In this document: in pieces, positions 1 to 13,165 of the stretch | How the letters are laid out: every line of letters starts with the position of its first letter | Position numbering within the stretch: position 1 is the first letter of the stretch | Source of the DNA: Apostichopus japonicus | Lineage: Eukaryota; Echinodermata; Holothuroidea; Aspidochirotida; Stichopodidae | DNA length: 64,000 nt | Assembly (NCBI RefSeq): GCF_037975245.1 | Contig: NC_092569.1 | Location: 15,980,001-16,044,000, forward strand | Reading direction: 5' to 3' | The notes under the pieces: model-generated | What the model was told of the DNA's origin: nothing | The model's database searches: none | What the model saw: the letters and a program-made list of their open reading frames with translations, nothing else | Position numbers and translations under genes: made by a program

Positions 1-657
1 AAGCGGAGCACCACCATCGGTTGGCGCGCAGCGTACAAGAAAATTTTTCTTCTGGCAGACCCCTCAGATTGCAGGAAACGGCACTTCCCGTGCATTATGG
101 CAGAGAGCAACGCCCCTAAAATTGATAAAAATTTCCGGCAATTTTTTATTTTGGGAGATATTCTCGAAGGAAGTGATCGCCATTTATTCCTAAGTTTACC
201 AATTCCTCGTCTGCCGTGAAGCGCCCAACATTTAAGATATCGAAACATTTTCGTGTTGGCTGATCCATGATCACCGCCCATCAAGGGCGGCGGAAGCACT
301 TTTAATCTGGGGGGGCACCGACATCAAATGGCACTTTGCAGCAATTCGATTGGACTGATGCAGCCTTATATTTAGTACCCTTTACAACTCTTGTTGCATT
401 ATCTTATTTGTGTACACACATCACTCCATCACCCCCCCCCCCCCTCTCAAGGAAAATATGCATACTAGCACTGCAATATCCAATGTGAAAATTGGGAAAC
501 AAGGAACAAGTTTTCTTTAGAGACAAAATGAGGCGAAATCATGCTAATTGCTAATGTAGGAATCTTCCGAATTAGAGTTTATTTCTTGTTAATATCTTAA
601 CAAATTTGTTTCATTCGAAATAGCTTTGAGTTTGACCCACAGAAATTCACTAAGAGT
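1..657. other. Repeat-rich, no gene
   Basis: Bases 1-110 hold the shared module with CACCATCGGTTGGCGC that recurs at 700-800 and 26.4-26.9 kb. There is a C-run near 430-446. Nothing coding is supported. Confidence 0.6.
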
Positions 658-1306
658 CAGAGGCGTAGCCAGGAGTTGCCAGGTTGTATGCACGACTATC
701 TGAGCGGAGCGCCACCATCGGTTGGCGCAGAGCGTAGTAGAAAATTTTTGGTTTTACAAACCCCTCAGATGGCCGGAAAAAAGCCCTTCCCGAGTGTTCA
801 TTCTGGTTCCCTGGCCTCTTGCTAACTTGAGACACCTCAATTTTTATGTAGAAAATGGGCACATTTTTAACCTGGGGAAAAGTGGGGGCACGTGCCCCCT
901 GTGCCCCCCGGTTCCGCCGCCCTTGCCGCCCATGCCCGTGAGAAGTGGTGATTGGGTGAAGAAAAAGCCATGCCGTTTGAAAACATGGGCAGAAAAAGTG
1001 AAAGTAGCGAAACCTAAGGTAAAACGCGCCATAACGAAGTGATTATTTTCCAGGTTAATTGAGACTGTATCAAACGCGAGCTTAGGACAAACATATTCAA
1101 AGGTAATGGCATTACTAATCCCGATATGTGGTCTTTGAGGTGTGTGGAAAATCCGCAACGACCATCAAAGAGCAATTGAATATTTAGTCTACTTTTCGAT
1201 TTCGAAAACACTTTTTTTTTTAAATTATGACAACATTTTATGACACCTTTGATTTTTTTTGGGGGGGGGGCTGTGCCCCCGGGCCCCAATGGGCACGACG
1301 CCACTG
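658..1306. mobile_element. hAT-type MITE(s), GC-rich
   Basis: It starts CAGAGGCGTAGCC, a hAT-like terminus. Possible ends are at 925 (CCGCCGCCCTTG) or 1306 (CGACGCCACTG). Neither pairing gives a clean 8-bp target duplication, so nesting is likely. Confidence 0.5.
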
Positions 1307-1336
1307 ACCCCAGGGCCTCAGATATAGGCCCATAGG

Positions 1337-1696
1337 CTGGGGTGGGCAACCTTTTGAATGAATGGGCCAGATTTTAGGAGTGAAAGATTGACAGGGCCGC
1401 ACCTAACCAACGGCCTGCTGCTGATTTCAAACCTTTGATTCCGAGGACGTTCAAGCAATAGGTGTGTGTACTTAATCTGTATTCACAAAACCATAATGTC
1501 AATACAGTCCTGTTGATAATTAATGGTGATAATAGACCAACCTGACAGCATCATAAGTGCAGATAAATTCTAAGCAGCTAGCTCGTTTTTGGTGATGATG
1601 CAAAATAGATTGATTTTTTTCTTTTTCTTGAGACATCTCACGGGCCACAAAAAAATCACTGGCGGGCCGCATGTGGCCCGCAGGTTGCCCACCCTG
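1337..1696. mobile_element. hAT MITE, Charlie-like termini
   Basis: Inverted ends are GGGGTGGGCAACCT on the left and AGGTTGCCCACCC on the right, with GGGCCGCATGTGGCCCGC near the right end. This is a widespread animal hAT (Charlie-like) terminus. The flanking CATAGG/CTATAGG is only an imperfect target duplication. Confidence 0.7.
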
Positions 1697-2165
1697 GTCT
1701 ATAGGAACGATGTCCGAAAATTTCCCCGGACATATAGGCGAAGGAAGCTATCCGCCGCGACTGCATGTGAGTTTCTCGACTTTCTGTCCTGGGAGTCATA
1801 CCACAAAATGGTGCATTTCCTCATACGCCATTACTAATAATTTAAATAACTAACTAATAAGGCACAGCCCATATCCGAGTTCGTATAGCGAGCTTAGCGC
1901 AAATTTGGCGCCAGCATGTTAATACATTTACATGAAATTTGAAAACAAGGATAGCAAGACAAACAACTTTTATTATGTTTTCAGGACCTCACACATGCGC
2001 ATGTATCGTCAGACTTAGAATAGGTCCATGCATGTGAGTGGTGGCTAAAGTGATGAAGGCATGAAAATAAATCAGTGGTTGTTCGTGGGAGTCCTCAAGC
2101 AAGTTACCTCGGTTGCTAGGTGGATTTGCATCTGGTTATCGGGTGAATTCTGGTCGGAGCGTACT
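1697..2165. other. No recognised feature
   Basis: Unique-looking sequence; short open frames only, none with coding character. Confidence 0.5.
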
Positions 2166-3043
2166 ATGTAACCACCATGTACCCAGGGACGTAGCTAAGG
2201 CATGATGATTGGGGGGGGGGGTGGTGTAGTGGCTGAAAATCGGTTTTGAAGCCAGAAAATTCCATCTGCTGCTTTGTACCCCCACCCTCCCGCTACTTGT
2301 CAACGATACGGTCAGTGTCAGTCAGAAAACCCAATCTTTCGCGACTGCACTTCTGTTACGAACTTGTTGCGATACATTTGTACCCACTGGCACTCATTTC
2401 AAAAACTTATTGCCCCCCCCCCCACCACCCCAACCAAATATTTTTGTGAAATTCGGGCAATATGCTGATAGCTTTTTTGATAATTTGCAATGTGTTTTTC
2501 AGTGGTTATACTGATATTATTATTACCCAACAATTATCACCAATACGGAAGGGTAATAAGACGGAAAACGATTGTATGCTATTTGCATGCGATGTAAACA
2601 CCGATGCATGCCTGTATGATATGCACATGATCATGTGTGATGCGCGCGTAGCGCGCGAAAAATTTTGGTTATATTTTTCGAGCAAGTCGTTACAACCCCC
2701 CCCCCCCCCCCCCCCACAAAACAAATTGGGCTACTACGCCTATGACGGTAGTTCTATTAGGCATTTTTTTGTAGTATTCAAAATCATAAGAAGTTTTGTA
2801 CGGTGGAGTATAAGAATCGCGAGAGACAATTTCCCAAAGTGGCAAAGAAAACGTGGTAAATATGACAGGTTAAAGGTCAATTTTGACCGAAATTTAAAAA
2901 AAAAATTATATGAAAAGGCCTAGATAAACTAGAGTGCGACAGCCGGAAATTCCGACTGTCGCACTCCAATTTTCCAACTAGCGTCAGTTTTACCATGGCT
3001 TGGGGGTGAGACACACCCACACCCCCCTATAACGACGTCCCTG
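2166..3043. mobile_element. Probable hAT non-autonomous element with CAGGGACGT ends
   Basis: It begins CAGGGACGTAGC and ends with the inverted form AACGACGTCCCTG. It contains G-, C- and A-runs and a GCGCGCGTAGCGCGC palindrome near 2641. Its right end abuts the broken hAT transposase. No clear target duplication was found. Confidence 0.5.
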
Positions 3044-3044
3044 C

Positions 3045-3365
3045 GAGGTGAATATGGAACACGATCACATGGTTCAGCCCCTGTTGAGTCATGGTGCTCC
3101 GTAGCATTGTCTTCAAACGCCTCAAAAGATCTCTCGGCTTCCGTCGAACTGGCGGAGGAGACGAGGAGCAACCGCAAGAGAGCTTCGACTTCACCAAACA
3201 TAGCCCGTACCACTGGATTCGTCAACTTGAATATTTGTCTATACCCTTCAACCTACGACGAATGGAACTGGCCTCGAAATAAAGGCAGACTAAGCTTAAG
3301 ATTGTTGGAGAGCTCAGGGTACCAACTCACGAGATCTGGGTGGAATTCTCCATTCAGCAACATTG
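3045..3365 (-). pseudogene. hAT transposase C-terminal fragment
   Basis: One frame reads FGEVEALLRLLLVSSASSTE then AERSFEA; a +1 shift continues with LRRLKTMLRSTMTQQGLNHV then IVFHIH. Together they are the classic hATC dimerisation domain (ERSF.ALRRLKT..RSTM..ERLN), as in Ac/ZMYM-type hAT transposases. An upstream stop and the frameshift show it is dead. It ends abruptly at a CAGGGACGT-type element end at 3043. Confidence 0.85.
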
Positions 3366-3532
3366 AGTGATATTCGAGGATATGAATCCTAAGATGTGTA
3401 AGCCGTAACCAAATAGAGCCACGACACTACTCTTTTTCCAAATGTGTGGGGGGGGGGACATTTGATATTGTTTCCCCCATCCATCGAAATGTAAGGGGAA
3501 GTGCCCCCCCCCCCCCTGGATTGACGCCCATG
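3366..3532. other. GC-homopolymer spacer at duplication edge
   Basis: G-run at 3447-3456 and C-run near 3505-3519, resembling the local MITE cores. Copy A begins immediately after. Confidence 0.45.
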
Positions 3533-5451
3533 CATGGGCACATGAATTCTCGAAAACTTGACTTGAACAGGTACCTTGTAAAACTTGATATTTCTAAATT
3601 AACAGAAGTTGACATGCTAACAGGTTTGTGTTTATTTATTTCAACACCACCGTACATGTGAGGGCGGCATTCTTGAAGCATACCAATAAGAATAGAATCA
3701 GGTAGGAGTTGGTGGTGGTGGTGGTGGGGTGGTGGAGGGTAGTGTTATATTTCTTATTTGTTAAGGTTATCATTTTGGGGGGGGGGGGTTAGGTGTTAAG
3801 GTTTTCTATTTTCTTTGATGGGAGTACTCTATTCGATTAAGCCAGAAAGGGTTTCTTAGTTCACTTCCTTTCACATATTTTACTTATTTGCAGTTATATT
3901 GTCTTGTTCACCTTGTATTACTATATGTTGAAAATAAATGTTAAACTATTAGAATGATTTAATTTTCCAAAGTTCGCGACACATATCAGAGAGATCAAGA
4001 AAGATCGTTTCTTTACAAGAGAAAGCATATATAGAAGACCTGGTATTTTAAAGCGTTGGAAGATGATTGTTTTATTAAATATTAAATATAAGGACATATT
4101 TTTCATATTATAAACAGTTTCAAAATCTGCCTGAATTAAATCTACTTTCATCAATTATATCATGGAGTTAAAACATTCATCCCGACATAAAGTGTAAATT
4201 TGTTCGACATGGTAAAGAATTTGTAAACGTTAATATATACTTTTCAGATGATAACCATGTATAAGATGTATCGGGAACACCGTGACACGGACCTAATACC
4301 GTTCAGTATGTTTCAATGAACGGTGTAAATGTGTTATAGGATCTTCTATGCTGTCAGAAATGTGTAGAAAGATTGAAACGTTGTCACCATTGTTACATTA
4401 CAGATAAAGTTCCTTGAAAATTGACCAATAACGTATAAGACCCATTTTTAAAAATTGTATATTGAAGCGGTTTCGTTGACCTATACCTGATAGCCTAATC
4501 AAAGTAAAACTAATTTAGGCTGTTGGAAAGATTATGTGACATGCGACAGCTCTGAAAATATTTCAAACCGATGGGGCAGGGCTAGACGGGGTGGGGAGAG
4601 CGGAGGGGTTACTGGGAGTAGTATATGTCGGTAAGAACTTCCACCCTCCCCCTTTCCCCTCGGAATTTCGGTGACCCTGAATGGGCAAAGTATCTATATA
4701 CAATTGCTAAATCGAAATTTCTAGATATCTAAAAGTCTTAAAATGTAGAGATTTCGAGATGAATGTTAAAACTTCGACTTACCAATAATTCGTTTTATGC
4801 CTTATGTCCCTTCTAGGCCCGTGATACCATTGTCAAGAACAACAAAATACCTTCCCCCATCCCTCTACCACCGAACCCAAGGGAATGGATGCACTCGCCC
4901 CATCCACCACAACCCCAACCATGTTAAATTGAAACGTATTCTTGCAACACCAAAAAAAACTAGATGATAAATAGGCTATATATGTAGCTAGCAGATACCG
5001 ATTATTGGCTGATGGTCATTTGGATGAATTTAGACCCACCAAATATGTAAAAAAAATCATATGTGATATATATGATTAAAAGCATTACTATCAGTTCATA
5101 TGTTACAATTTTATACCGCATAGTAATTTCATTGAGAACTGAGTCTTTCAACATCTGAGGCTTGCAAATTTGACTGTATAAATTCTTCTCGTAACAGACA
5201 TCCAGATCCACAGTTGCAATTAAGACAAAACTCGATAGGAAAACATAAGACTAATTGTATGGCCTCAAATAACATATGTTTCTAATGTATTACATACATT
5301 TCAAGGGCAATCATGTCGAATATCATTCGAGGTTCTCTGTTAGACCGTTGTTTCAAGGATCTTATCATTTAAATCTGAATATTTTGTAAATCAAAATAGC
5401 TTTAGCCGCTTAGCGGCGCCTGAGCCTATTACCATTATTCCAATCATTCCA

Positions 5452-5612
5452 AGATTAATGTATGTCGTCCAGTTATAGAGTTGTTGACAATTGACAATTC
5501 ATAATCATGGACGTTAAATGTGAATCTAAGAGACTGGCTTCAGTCAGCTTGCGGCTTTGATAAGCCAATGAGGCTTCTTCGCGAATTCCTGCTTGCACGA
5601 GGATCTAAAATA
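5452..5612 (+). mobile_element. SINE body fragment (copy A)
   Basis: Shares GCGGCTTTGATAAGCCAATG and AGGCTTCTTCGCGA with the full SINE at 28975, without the tRNA-like head. Confidence 0.7.
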
Positions 5613-5952
5613 AACATTATACATACATTACTAGCTCTCGTTGTTATATTGTTTTGATAGATTATGCCATATCAAACCTAGAATTCAGTCTACAGTAATA
5701 GGCCTATACTTGACGAAAACTGATTCCGAGACATAGAGTGCTAATGACCTATCATGAGTGACACCTTTATTCAACTTAATTATGATCTTTAAAGACAGCC
5801 CGCACATTGAAGAAACTATTTCCGAGGAATGTGAAACGAATTAGCTGGTATAGGCCTATGTAGGCATATAGCCAGTTTAAAAGTGGACTCGGTGAAGTGC
5901 AGTTTATCATAGTTATTATATAAACAGATATTTAACGGTCCTATATGCCTAC

Positions 5953-6045
5953 CATTACTTGGCTCCCGAAGCAAAATGTTCTGATACAGACAGCGAGAGC
6001 AAGCACGATACCGGTTGCTTTTATATTCAGCACTTCAGAGGCCAT
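5953..6045 (-). pseudogene. Orphan second copy of SUEL receptor exon 1
   Basis: This 93-bp copy matches 24908-25000, with an intact ATG and signal-peptide frame (one residue reads FGSQ for SGSQ, and V for G near the donor). It keeps both possible donors, CAA|GTAATG and ATG|GTAGGC. No lectin exon follows it on the minus strand inside the window, because the duplicated block ends about 80 bp short of the equivalent of exon 2. Confidence 0.65.
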
Positions 6046-6590
6046 TGTAACACTCTGCTATACAGTCTGTGTGTTCAAATGTATCTATTCATAAACGAAC
6101 GTTAATATCAGTGTACCATTTCCCACGGTAACTTCTCTCAACGATATAACCTATACGTAAACTCGACCTATCTAACGGAAATGGGTCAATGGGGAAGAGT
6201 ATTGAGTTTATATATATAAATGACTGTATGGGAGAGTGTGTACAGTGATCACATTTCCGTACAGGTTTCGTACTGAACAATGAATTGCTCAAACTAACTT
6301 ACACATTAAAGCTCGTCACTTTCCAAGACAGCTAGAAACATAGGTAGATTTGTTTCAACTGACATATGTCTTACCCACCATATAATAAGGTTAGCATAGT
6401 ACTCCCCAAACCCATCTGCCAGCTTCCTGAAATGCCTTAAGTCACCTTCAATCCTCCTGAATTTATGATTTTATTATAACATCAGTAGTTTATTTCATAC
6501 TCTTCAACATCAAAGCATGAGAAAGAGTGATGGTGACTCACAAAATGGCAAACAAGTCATTACAGTAGGTCACATTAGGTTATTTTCCGA

Positions 6591-6967
6591 CAAGGGCGTA
6601 TACCGGGGGCTGGGGGCGCCAGCCCCCCCCCCCCAGTGAAAAATGTGGAGGGGCGGAAGTATCATTCCGCCCCCCCCCCCCGCTTCGCAAGTCAGAAAAC
6701 CCCTTTTTCATTTCCAAATGAGAAAAAAAAATCTCATTTGGAGCACCAAATTGCATCTAAGGCCAGGTGAAAATACAAAATTAAGTTTACAAAATGGAGT
6801 GGGTGTTAAAGTGTGCTATATTGCACCAAATTGCATCTGAGGCCACCTGGAAATGCAAAAAAAATCCAAAGGGGAGGGGGACACCCCCTCCCCTTAGACC
6901 CCTCCCCCAGGCCGGCCATCAGTCTTCAGCCCCCCCCCCCACTCAAAAGTAACTTCCTACGCCACTG
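6591..6967 (+). mobile_element. 377-bp hAT MITE, copy 1
   Basis: Ends CAAGGGCGTA and TACGCCACTG, flanked by a perfect 8-bp target duplication TTTTCCGA (6583-6590, 6968-6975). 8-bp duplications and CA(A/G)GGGCG ends fit hAT elements. The interior is shared with 27378-27768 and 25240-25470. Confidence 0.9.
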
Positions 6968-7620
6968 TTTTCCGACAATGTTTAACCGTTCAGGCGTATG
7001 TACACTCACAAAATTGTGTAGGTACCGCTCAGAGGAAAGGTCCCGTTATATTTGCGTATCGTATATCAGCCCTATTGAGAATCTCCATAGAATATGTTGT
7101 ACACACATGTAGCAATCTGAATGAGAATTCCAATCTCAGAATTAATAATTACACCGTAATCAAGATGATCAATTCCGACGGACTCGTTTTTTACCTTTTC
7201 TTCGTAAAATCGACTTGTTCATTTCTACAAGTTAGAAAGGAGGTCTAGCAGACTACCATAGGTGTAAATACTGACTATCATAAGGCTTAGCTTGTTACAG
7301 ATTAAGAGTGGCTATAGACGTGTTAAGAGTAGGACTACCTTTTTCAGGTAACATTAATTATTATGGTATAAACTTACTATGTATTCACTGATGCTTAATT
7401 CATTCCTTCTTGTTAAGTTACACTAGGGCTCCCTCTTCTTGTTATATTTATTCATGATATTGAACCCTAACTCAGTTTTGAAATTGTGGAATGCTGGGGA
7501 AGGGGTGGGTTGGGGTGGGCGGCTAGTTGGACCATCAATGTTCCCTGGTATTGCAATTGCCGACATGCCGGCGTCAAAATCATTGTTGTTAAATATATCA
7601 GGGGGTTATGCGCACCCACC

Positions 7621-8984
7621 CGGCCGCGAATTTTTTTTTCCCAAACAGGTTTGCAATTGCGTGTAAATAGGCGCTCATGATTGGTCGGAAAAGTTACGTC
7701 ATCACGATAGAAACCTTCACTTCCAGGTAACCAAAGTCTCTGCATCCATTCGTTGCAACGAAGATATACCCGTTCACAATTACCCGAGGCTTTGGTTGTA
7801 GATGTGTTTGGAATTGGTTTAGACTTATTGAGCACACTACTATGGTATGATCATCTACTTTGATCGAATTTTTCTGTGAAGGCATTAGTCGATAACAACG
7901 CACAGTGAAATGTTCGTACAGGGTACATCAAACATGCTCTGGTTGCCTATATGTATTATAACTGTGTACACAGTGCAGTGACGGAAAAATATCATACTGT
8001 AGCATGGTGGGCTCATAATTGACGCACTTAAGGATTTGATCAAAGATGTATATCAAGGAAAAATCCAAATCACCCAACTCTATGTGTTTTTCATATGTGT
8101 AGTTCCTCAGAAATGTTATGATCTCAAAATATTTAAGTATCTGTGCTTATGCACAGTAAAATTGAGCAGAATTTGACCACAAAATGTCTGCCTTATCAAG
8201 TTCTTTCATACCCCTAATTTGACACATTCGTCGATTTGCTAACTGTAGTCCAGGCTTTAGTATACATCCATTGACTTTAGATGCTGTTTGCAATGCTCTG
8301 AGCCTCTAAGCGCAGACAGGTCAGGTCCCAGAGAGTAGTCTCATCATATTGAGGTAATGTTGGTTATTTTTAGGATGTAAGATTTCCAAATACAAATCAA
8401 AAAACGTTCAAAACTGGGGGGAGGGTGTTAAAAGCTTAAAAAATACCACAATTTGGTCAGCAAATCTGAGTTGAAATGGATTCAAACTCATGAAAAATGT
8501 AATTCTGCTTGACTGTAAAAAGTTTAGGTGGCCTGCTGTATCGTTGCTAGTAATAATTGAAGGTGCGTCAATTACGGGGGTGCGTCAATTATGAAGCCTT
8601 GACTATACACTAAACTGTTTGCGTATATTCATTCAAGACTCGTGAAGTTGATTTTAATGTAGGCCTACCCATTCCACGAAACGAATTCCGATTGCAGTTG
8701 AACGGCTCACAAATCTTTAATAACGTAAACACGAACCCAATAGAATGTAGCGTATGTATCATAAGTAAGGTCAACATGTGATTCAAGCATTAAAAGTAAA
8801 GTTAGGGCGTTTGATGGGAAACCCCGTAACTAGACTTAATTAAGTGTCCGTGTGTAACTCAGTGCATGTCTTCGAACTTCGAAGCGATGCCCATTATTGA
8901 TGCTGACGTCACGAGCAATCTGATTGGCGGAAAACTCCGTAATTGCAAACCTGTTTGGGAAAAAAAATTCGCCACCCGGCCGTC
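7621..8984. mobile_element. Element with about 95-bp imperfect inverted ends (copy A only)
   Basis: The ends share TTCCCAAACAGGTTTGCAAT and nearby GATTGG/ACGTCA words in inverted orientation at 7621-7715 and 8890-8984. No coding sequence was found inside. The superfamily is not recognised. Confidence 0.5.
8011..8602. mobile_element. Nested element with TCATAATTGACGCAC ends
   Basis: Inverted ends CTCATAATTGACGCAC (8011) and GTGCGTCAATTATGAAG (to about 8600), with an extra copy of GGTGCGTCAATTACG near 8562. It lies inside the previous element. Non-coding. Confidence 0.45.
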
Positions 8985-9059
8985 TCTCTCACTTGCCCGC
9001 ACGTGGTGTTGCAAGCTGAGTAGCCGTTTTGATTGTCCCAAAGTTATGAACAGCACGCA

Positions 9060-10860
9060 AGACTCTTTTCAATACCATTAATTATTTTGCGCAAGCGTAA
9101 TAGATTTCGTTAAGAGTACCCTAAATGAAATAAAGACACTTGGTCGACCATTAACAACTTCTAGTCTATAGGCTGACTTTTCGTTAATGTTAGATGACAT
9201 TAAGCTCAAGGGGAAAATGTCATTAAATGTTTCAGTTGATAGCATAATTATATGCTAATGGACAGGGAGTGTACCACCCTATTTCATTGAATGTTCTTGA
9301 ATGATCACAAATGTTACGTCTTGTCTCAGTATTTTTAGTTGAAAGAAATTTGTTTCTAGGAGTTTTATCATTTGTTCCTTAATTGCTGAGGTTTACCATG
9401 AAAAAAAATTAACATTTAATCTCAAAATTTCGACATTTTTTCTCTATATTTCAACGTTTTAGCCAAATATCCTAACGAATAAGGGTGAAAATATGTCAAT
9501 TTATTTTTCATTTGTTCATAGTGCACTGTCATCGTTAATTACGGTTGAGCTAAGGATTTATGTATTCGACATATTTACTCTCACTGCATATGATGTTAAG
9601 ACAAGTGTTTGCAATTTTTAATTTCAAATACAGAAAACTTAAAAGCTTTTCAATAGTATGCATAATGAATACAATGATTAACTAGAGAAGAATAACTACT
9701 CAAAATTATGGCTAAATTGTCTTCAACAAGAAAAAAAAGTACCATTCAATCAATCAATCTTGTACATTTTCATGTCAACAACAGCCCGTAACATCTACAA
9801 CTTATTTTGTCTTTTCGTCTCAATTCAACATTATTCAGTCAATGTAACTTTCCTCCTAGTTCCTGAGACCAGAACTCATGAATAACATTATGCTGAATAC
9901 ATCCTAGCAGATTTGCAGCAACAATACTAATTAATAAATACTAACATGGCTGACATGATCAAATGGAAGCATTTTTCACCTTCTTTTGAGAACTTGCTGT
10001 GTACCTTTTTAGAAGTGATTTTAAAAAAGATGTAGCATTTAATTCTTATTTTACCATTTAACACATGAAGACAACAACAACAAAACAAGGCGGAAACGTA
10101 AACTTCAGAAGACTTCTGATCAAGGCACATGTAGTATCATTAATAATTAAGACATTTAATTCAAGGTGTTCACAGAAAGATACTTGGTTCATCATTTATG
10201 CTTTAAAAAGCTATTCTGGTGACTGAAGTGGATTGCTGATTAAAATTAAATTGTCTGTATCTCTAGGTTAAAGCCCACATCCCCATCATATTCAGTATTT
10301 GCAGAGATATGATTTTGTTTTAATTACAAATTTGGTCATATTTTTGCATCTGGCAAGAGCACAGTGATGGATGATGCCATCACACTAATCGAGGTGTTAA
10401 TGGTTGCAATCGATATCTACAGTAAAAAGTAACATTTCTACAACAACAACACAAAACATCGAAGTTTAATGAAATTCTAAAATACAGAGAACATTGACTG
10501 CTAAAAAAAAACCATTCCAAATGTATCATATTTCAAGGATAAATCCACAAGAAGGTTAACGTCAGGAAAATATAAAAAGTATTTGGAGAATATCTGTCAT
10601 TGTGACATCACAGTGATATTTTCAATATGAACATCATCATGGTTCCCCTTCCTGAAGGGAATGTGGGTGAGTCCAAATAGGTTACATTTATTCAACCATA
10701 TCTCCAATATAAAGAAACAAGATATTGGTATGGGTTTATTAGGAAAAGAATGACATATCGTTTTTGTATTTAATATATTAGTGTAATATTGACCGCCAAT
10801 GCAATATCCCTTTTAAGTAATAAAACACCGGATTTGAAAGGTGAAAAGTGAAAAGTTCCA
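9060..10860. other. Copy A intergenic DNA
   Basis: Colinear with 25480-29590 in copy B minus its insertions. It is the region between the SUEL exon 1 copy and the DNAAF11 terminal exon copy. No gene seen. Confidence 0.7.
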
Positions 10861-10871
10861 ATGAATCGATA

Positions 10872-11037
10872 TCATATGAGTGGTGGCACATCAGGATCAT
10901 CGACAAAGGCTTCGCTGACTGGCCTTTCCTTGACCTCTTTAAGTGTGGTTCTCTCCCGTGGCTTGTTTTCCTTATTTATAATCAGGTCAATGTTTTTAGC
11001 TGCGGCTGGATCAACCTCCAGAAATTCCCTCTCAGGT
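10872..11037 (-). pseudogene. DNAAF11 exon 15 copy (open frame)
   Basis: Acceptor CTCTCAG|ACC and the reading frame to [14 protein letters not shown] are kept. It is one codon shorter than exon 15 in copy B. It has no intact upstream exon to join, so it is treated as part of a pseudogene. Confidence 0.88.
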
Positions 11038-11852
11038 CTGAGAGTTGAAGATGTGAATAAAGATGGAATCTATAGTTAATACCATATATAAAGTAATGAA
11101 AGGAGGGTGAATCAAAATCAATGTATGTAACTGTATATATACATACATATAATTGAACTGGGAACGGATTTCATAACAAAGGGATGATTTGACCAGTCTA
11201 AGGTTAAACTCGGTCTCACAATTCCAGTGGAGAAGAAGAACAGTGTAACAAACACTTTGCTTCTAAGTGTGTGCGTGTGTGCTGTAACGTTTGACTTCTT
11301 CCTTTTTTCTTTGAATCACTATAATCGTTTACCACGGAAACTTAACATCCTGTTATGATTTTAGCCGTAAATAAAACCTCAAATGTCAGTGAAATGAAAG
11401 CAGTACAAAAGTTTCCTTGTTGCTAAGTGGATCTACTGTACATGAGTGCAGTTTGAAGAGAAAATGAAGAAGTGCAATGGTAGAAAGCTACTTTCAGTAA
11501 GAATTGCTTCAAGTGAATGTTAGAAATTCACTTTGTTTAGTATTTTTTCATCTGCATCTTTAGTGGACATTTTACAATCCATCTTTTTAAATATAACGAA
11601 ATCTAAGATATAAACTGACTCAAGCAATATACTTTATGTGTCTAGTTTTACTTTCATTTCTTCCAACCTGAGTACCCAGACACTGACTTCCCCCTCCCCC
11701 CCCCCCACACATTCCATCTACCCCTTTTATACTCTTATTGATAACAAAAACATGAGCGATCTTATTTGAGTTATGCTAATTTAGTCTAAAGGTGTAATAA
11801 AATACGTCACACAACCAATAAAAAATAAATAAATAAATGTGACTTTCAATAC

Positions 11853-11942
11853 CTCATACGAAGATCACAGGTTTCTGTATTGATCAGTTCCTTCTCCGCT
11901 GTGTTTACTTTAGAACTCGTATGGTGTGATAATTGCTTTCAG
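11853..11942 (-). pseudogene. DNAAF11 exon 14 copy (frameshifted)
   Basis: It aligns with 32138-32226 but has one extra base after the codons for AIIT, which brings an in-frame TAA a few codons later. Acceptor TTTCAG and donor GAG|GTATTG remain. Confidence 0.88.
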
Positions 11943-13072
11943 CTGAAACAGGACGTAAAGGTTAAATATATGGGAATAAATGGAAATGATATACTGTCGC
12001 ACTTAACTTCCTGCTAGTGTTTTCATATGATGATGGGATTGTTTTGTTTCTTTGCTGCTTGGATTTCTTTTGTTATAAAGACAAAAATGTTTTCATTTGG
12101 GTTCCAAAAGAACCCTTGATATACAGCTTTGCATATATCATTGACAGTGTGTACAAATTTCATTGAACTTTCTCACTGAGCAAGCCATGTCAAGGAATGA
12201 TGTGTTTTGATCACTGACAGCTAATCATGTATTTCGTAATGCATCTATTCAGATATCTTAATGATACATAGAATATCATGCATAGCGGTTTTTGGCAAGG
12301 AACGTTAACAATTCAGTTAAATGGAGCAATTCATCTACGAGTTTTGACATTATGTTCTCAAAGTGTTGACTTAGTTTTCTATTTTTTTGGGGGGTGGGGG
12401 GGGTGAGTGTGAAACCTTCCATTTAAGAATCTTATTTCTAATGGCCCACCACAATAAATCAACACTGACAATGGTGCATGATGGTATGGGAGTTCACAAA
12501 CACCTGTGTACATACCCAATTTCATTCATTTACTTAATCATTTATTAGGACATGAAAATGCTCAAATACTTATCAATCAAGAACTGTTCTTTAGCACATT
12601 GCTCACTCCCTCTTTAAATACCTGGACACAAAACAAAAGTCTGTATTTTCTGATCCCAAAATTGCTAGCAAAATGCTTTTTGTTTAACGTTTTCTTGAAT
12701 ATTGAAAACACACGCTCTATTGTAAATGGAAATTAGTCTGTTTCAGCAGAAGACATCACAATTGAGGCAGTAAAGATACATAAATAGTCCATAGTAAATG
12801 ATAGATAGGACAATTCTCAAAGGTTTGCTAACAATAACACCGTTATATATTTTATTTGGAGTTATTCTTGGCTAATGTGATAGTACGGTGTGCCGTCAAT
12901 GTGTAGACTTCCATGGCTTTTCATGGAAGACCAGGCTGCGTAACATCTCTTGGCGAGCACTGTGGATCTATCAATAGTCAGCTGTGCAGGGAATTATAAC
13001 AGTAGGTTCAAGGTCTCTTCGGCGGACGGCAACATAGGAGTGGAGACACCAAGTTGGGGGGAATGTATGTAT

Positions 13073-13165
13073 ACATACATATATTTGGAGAGAGAGGTGG
13101 GTGGAGAGAGGTGGAGAGAGAGAGGTAGAGAGAGAGGGGCGAGCCTGGTGGAGAGACAGGTGGAG
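13073..13165. repeat. GA-rich simple repeat
   Basis: GAGAGAGGTGG-type tract following the TATGTATACATACATATA palindrome; it is absent from the matching place in copy B. Confidence 0.7.

Noticed and set aside
722-1349. Overlapping 104-111 codon frames with Pro/Cys-rich stretches
   Set aside because: They lie in GC-rich MITE sequence and have no homology that I can name.
2462-2923. 153-codon frame
   Set aside because: It crosses a C-run and MITE-like sequence inside a probable hAT element; composition is not protein-like.
10848-11079. Plus-strand frames at 10848-11079 and the matching ones at 29581-29797
   Set aside because: Antisense shadows of the DNAAF11 terminal exon and its copy.
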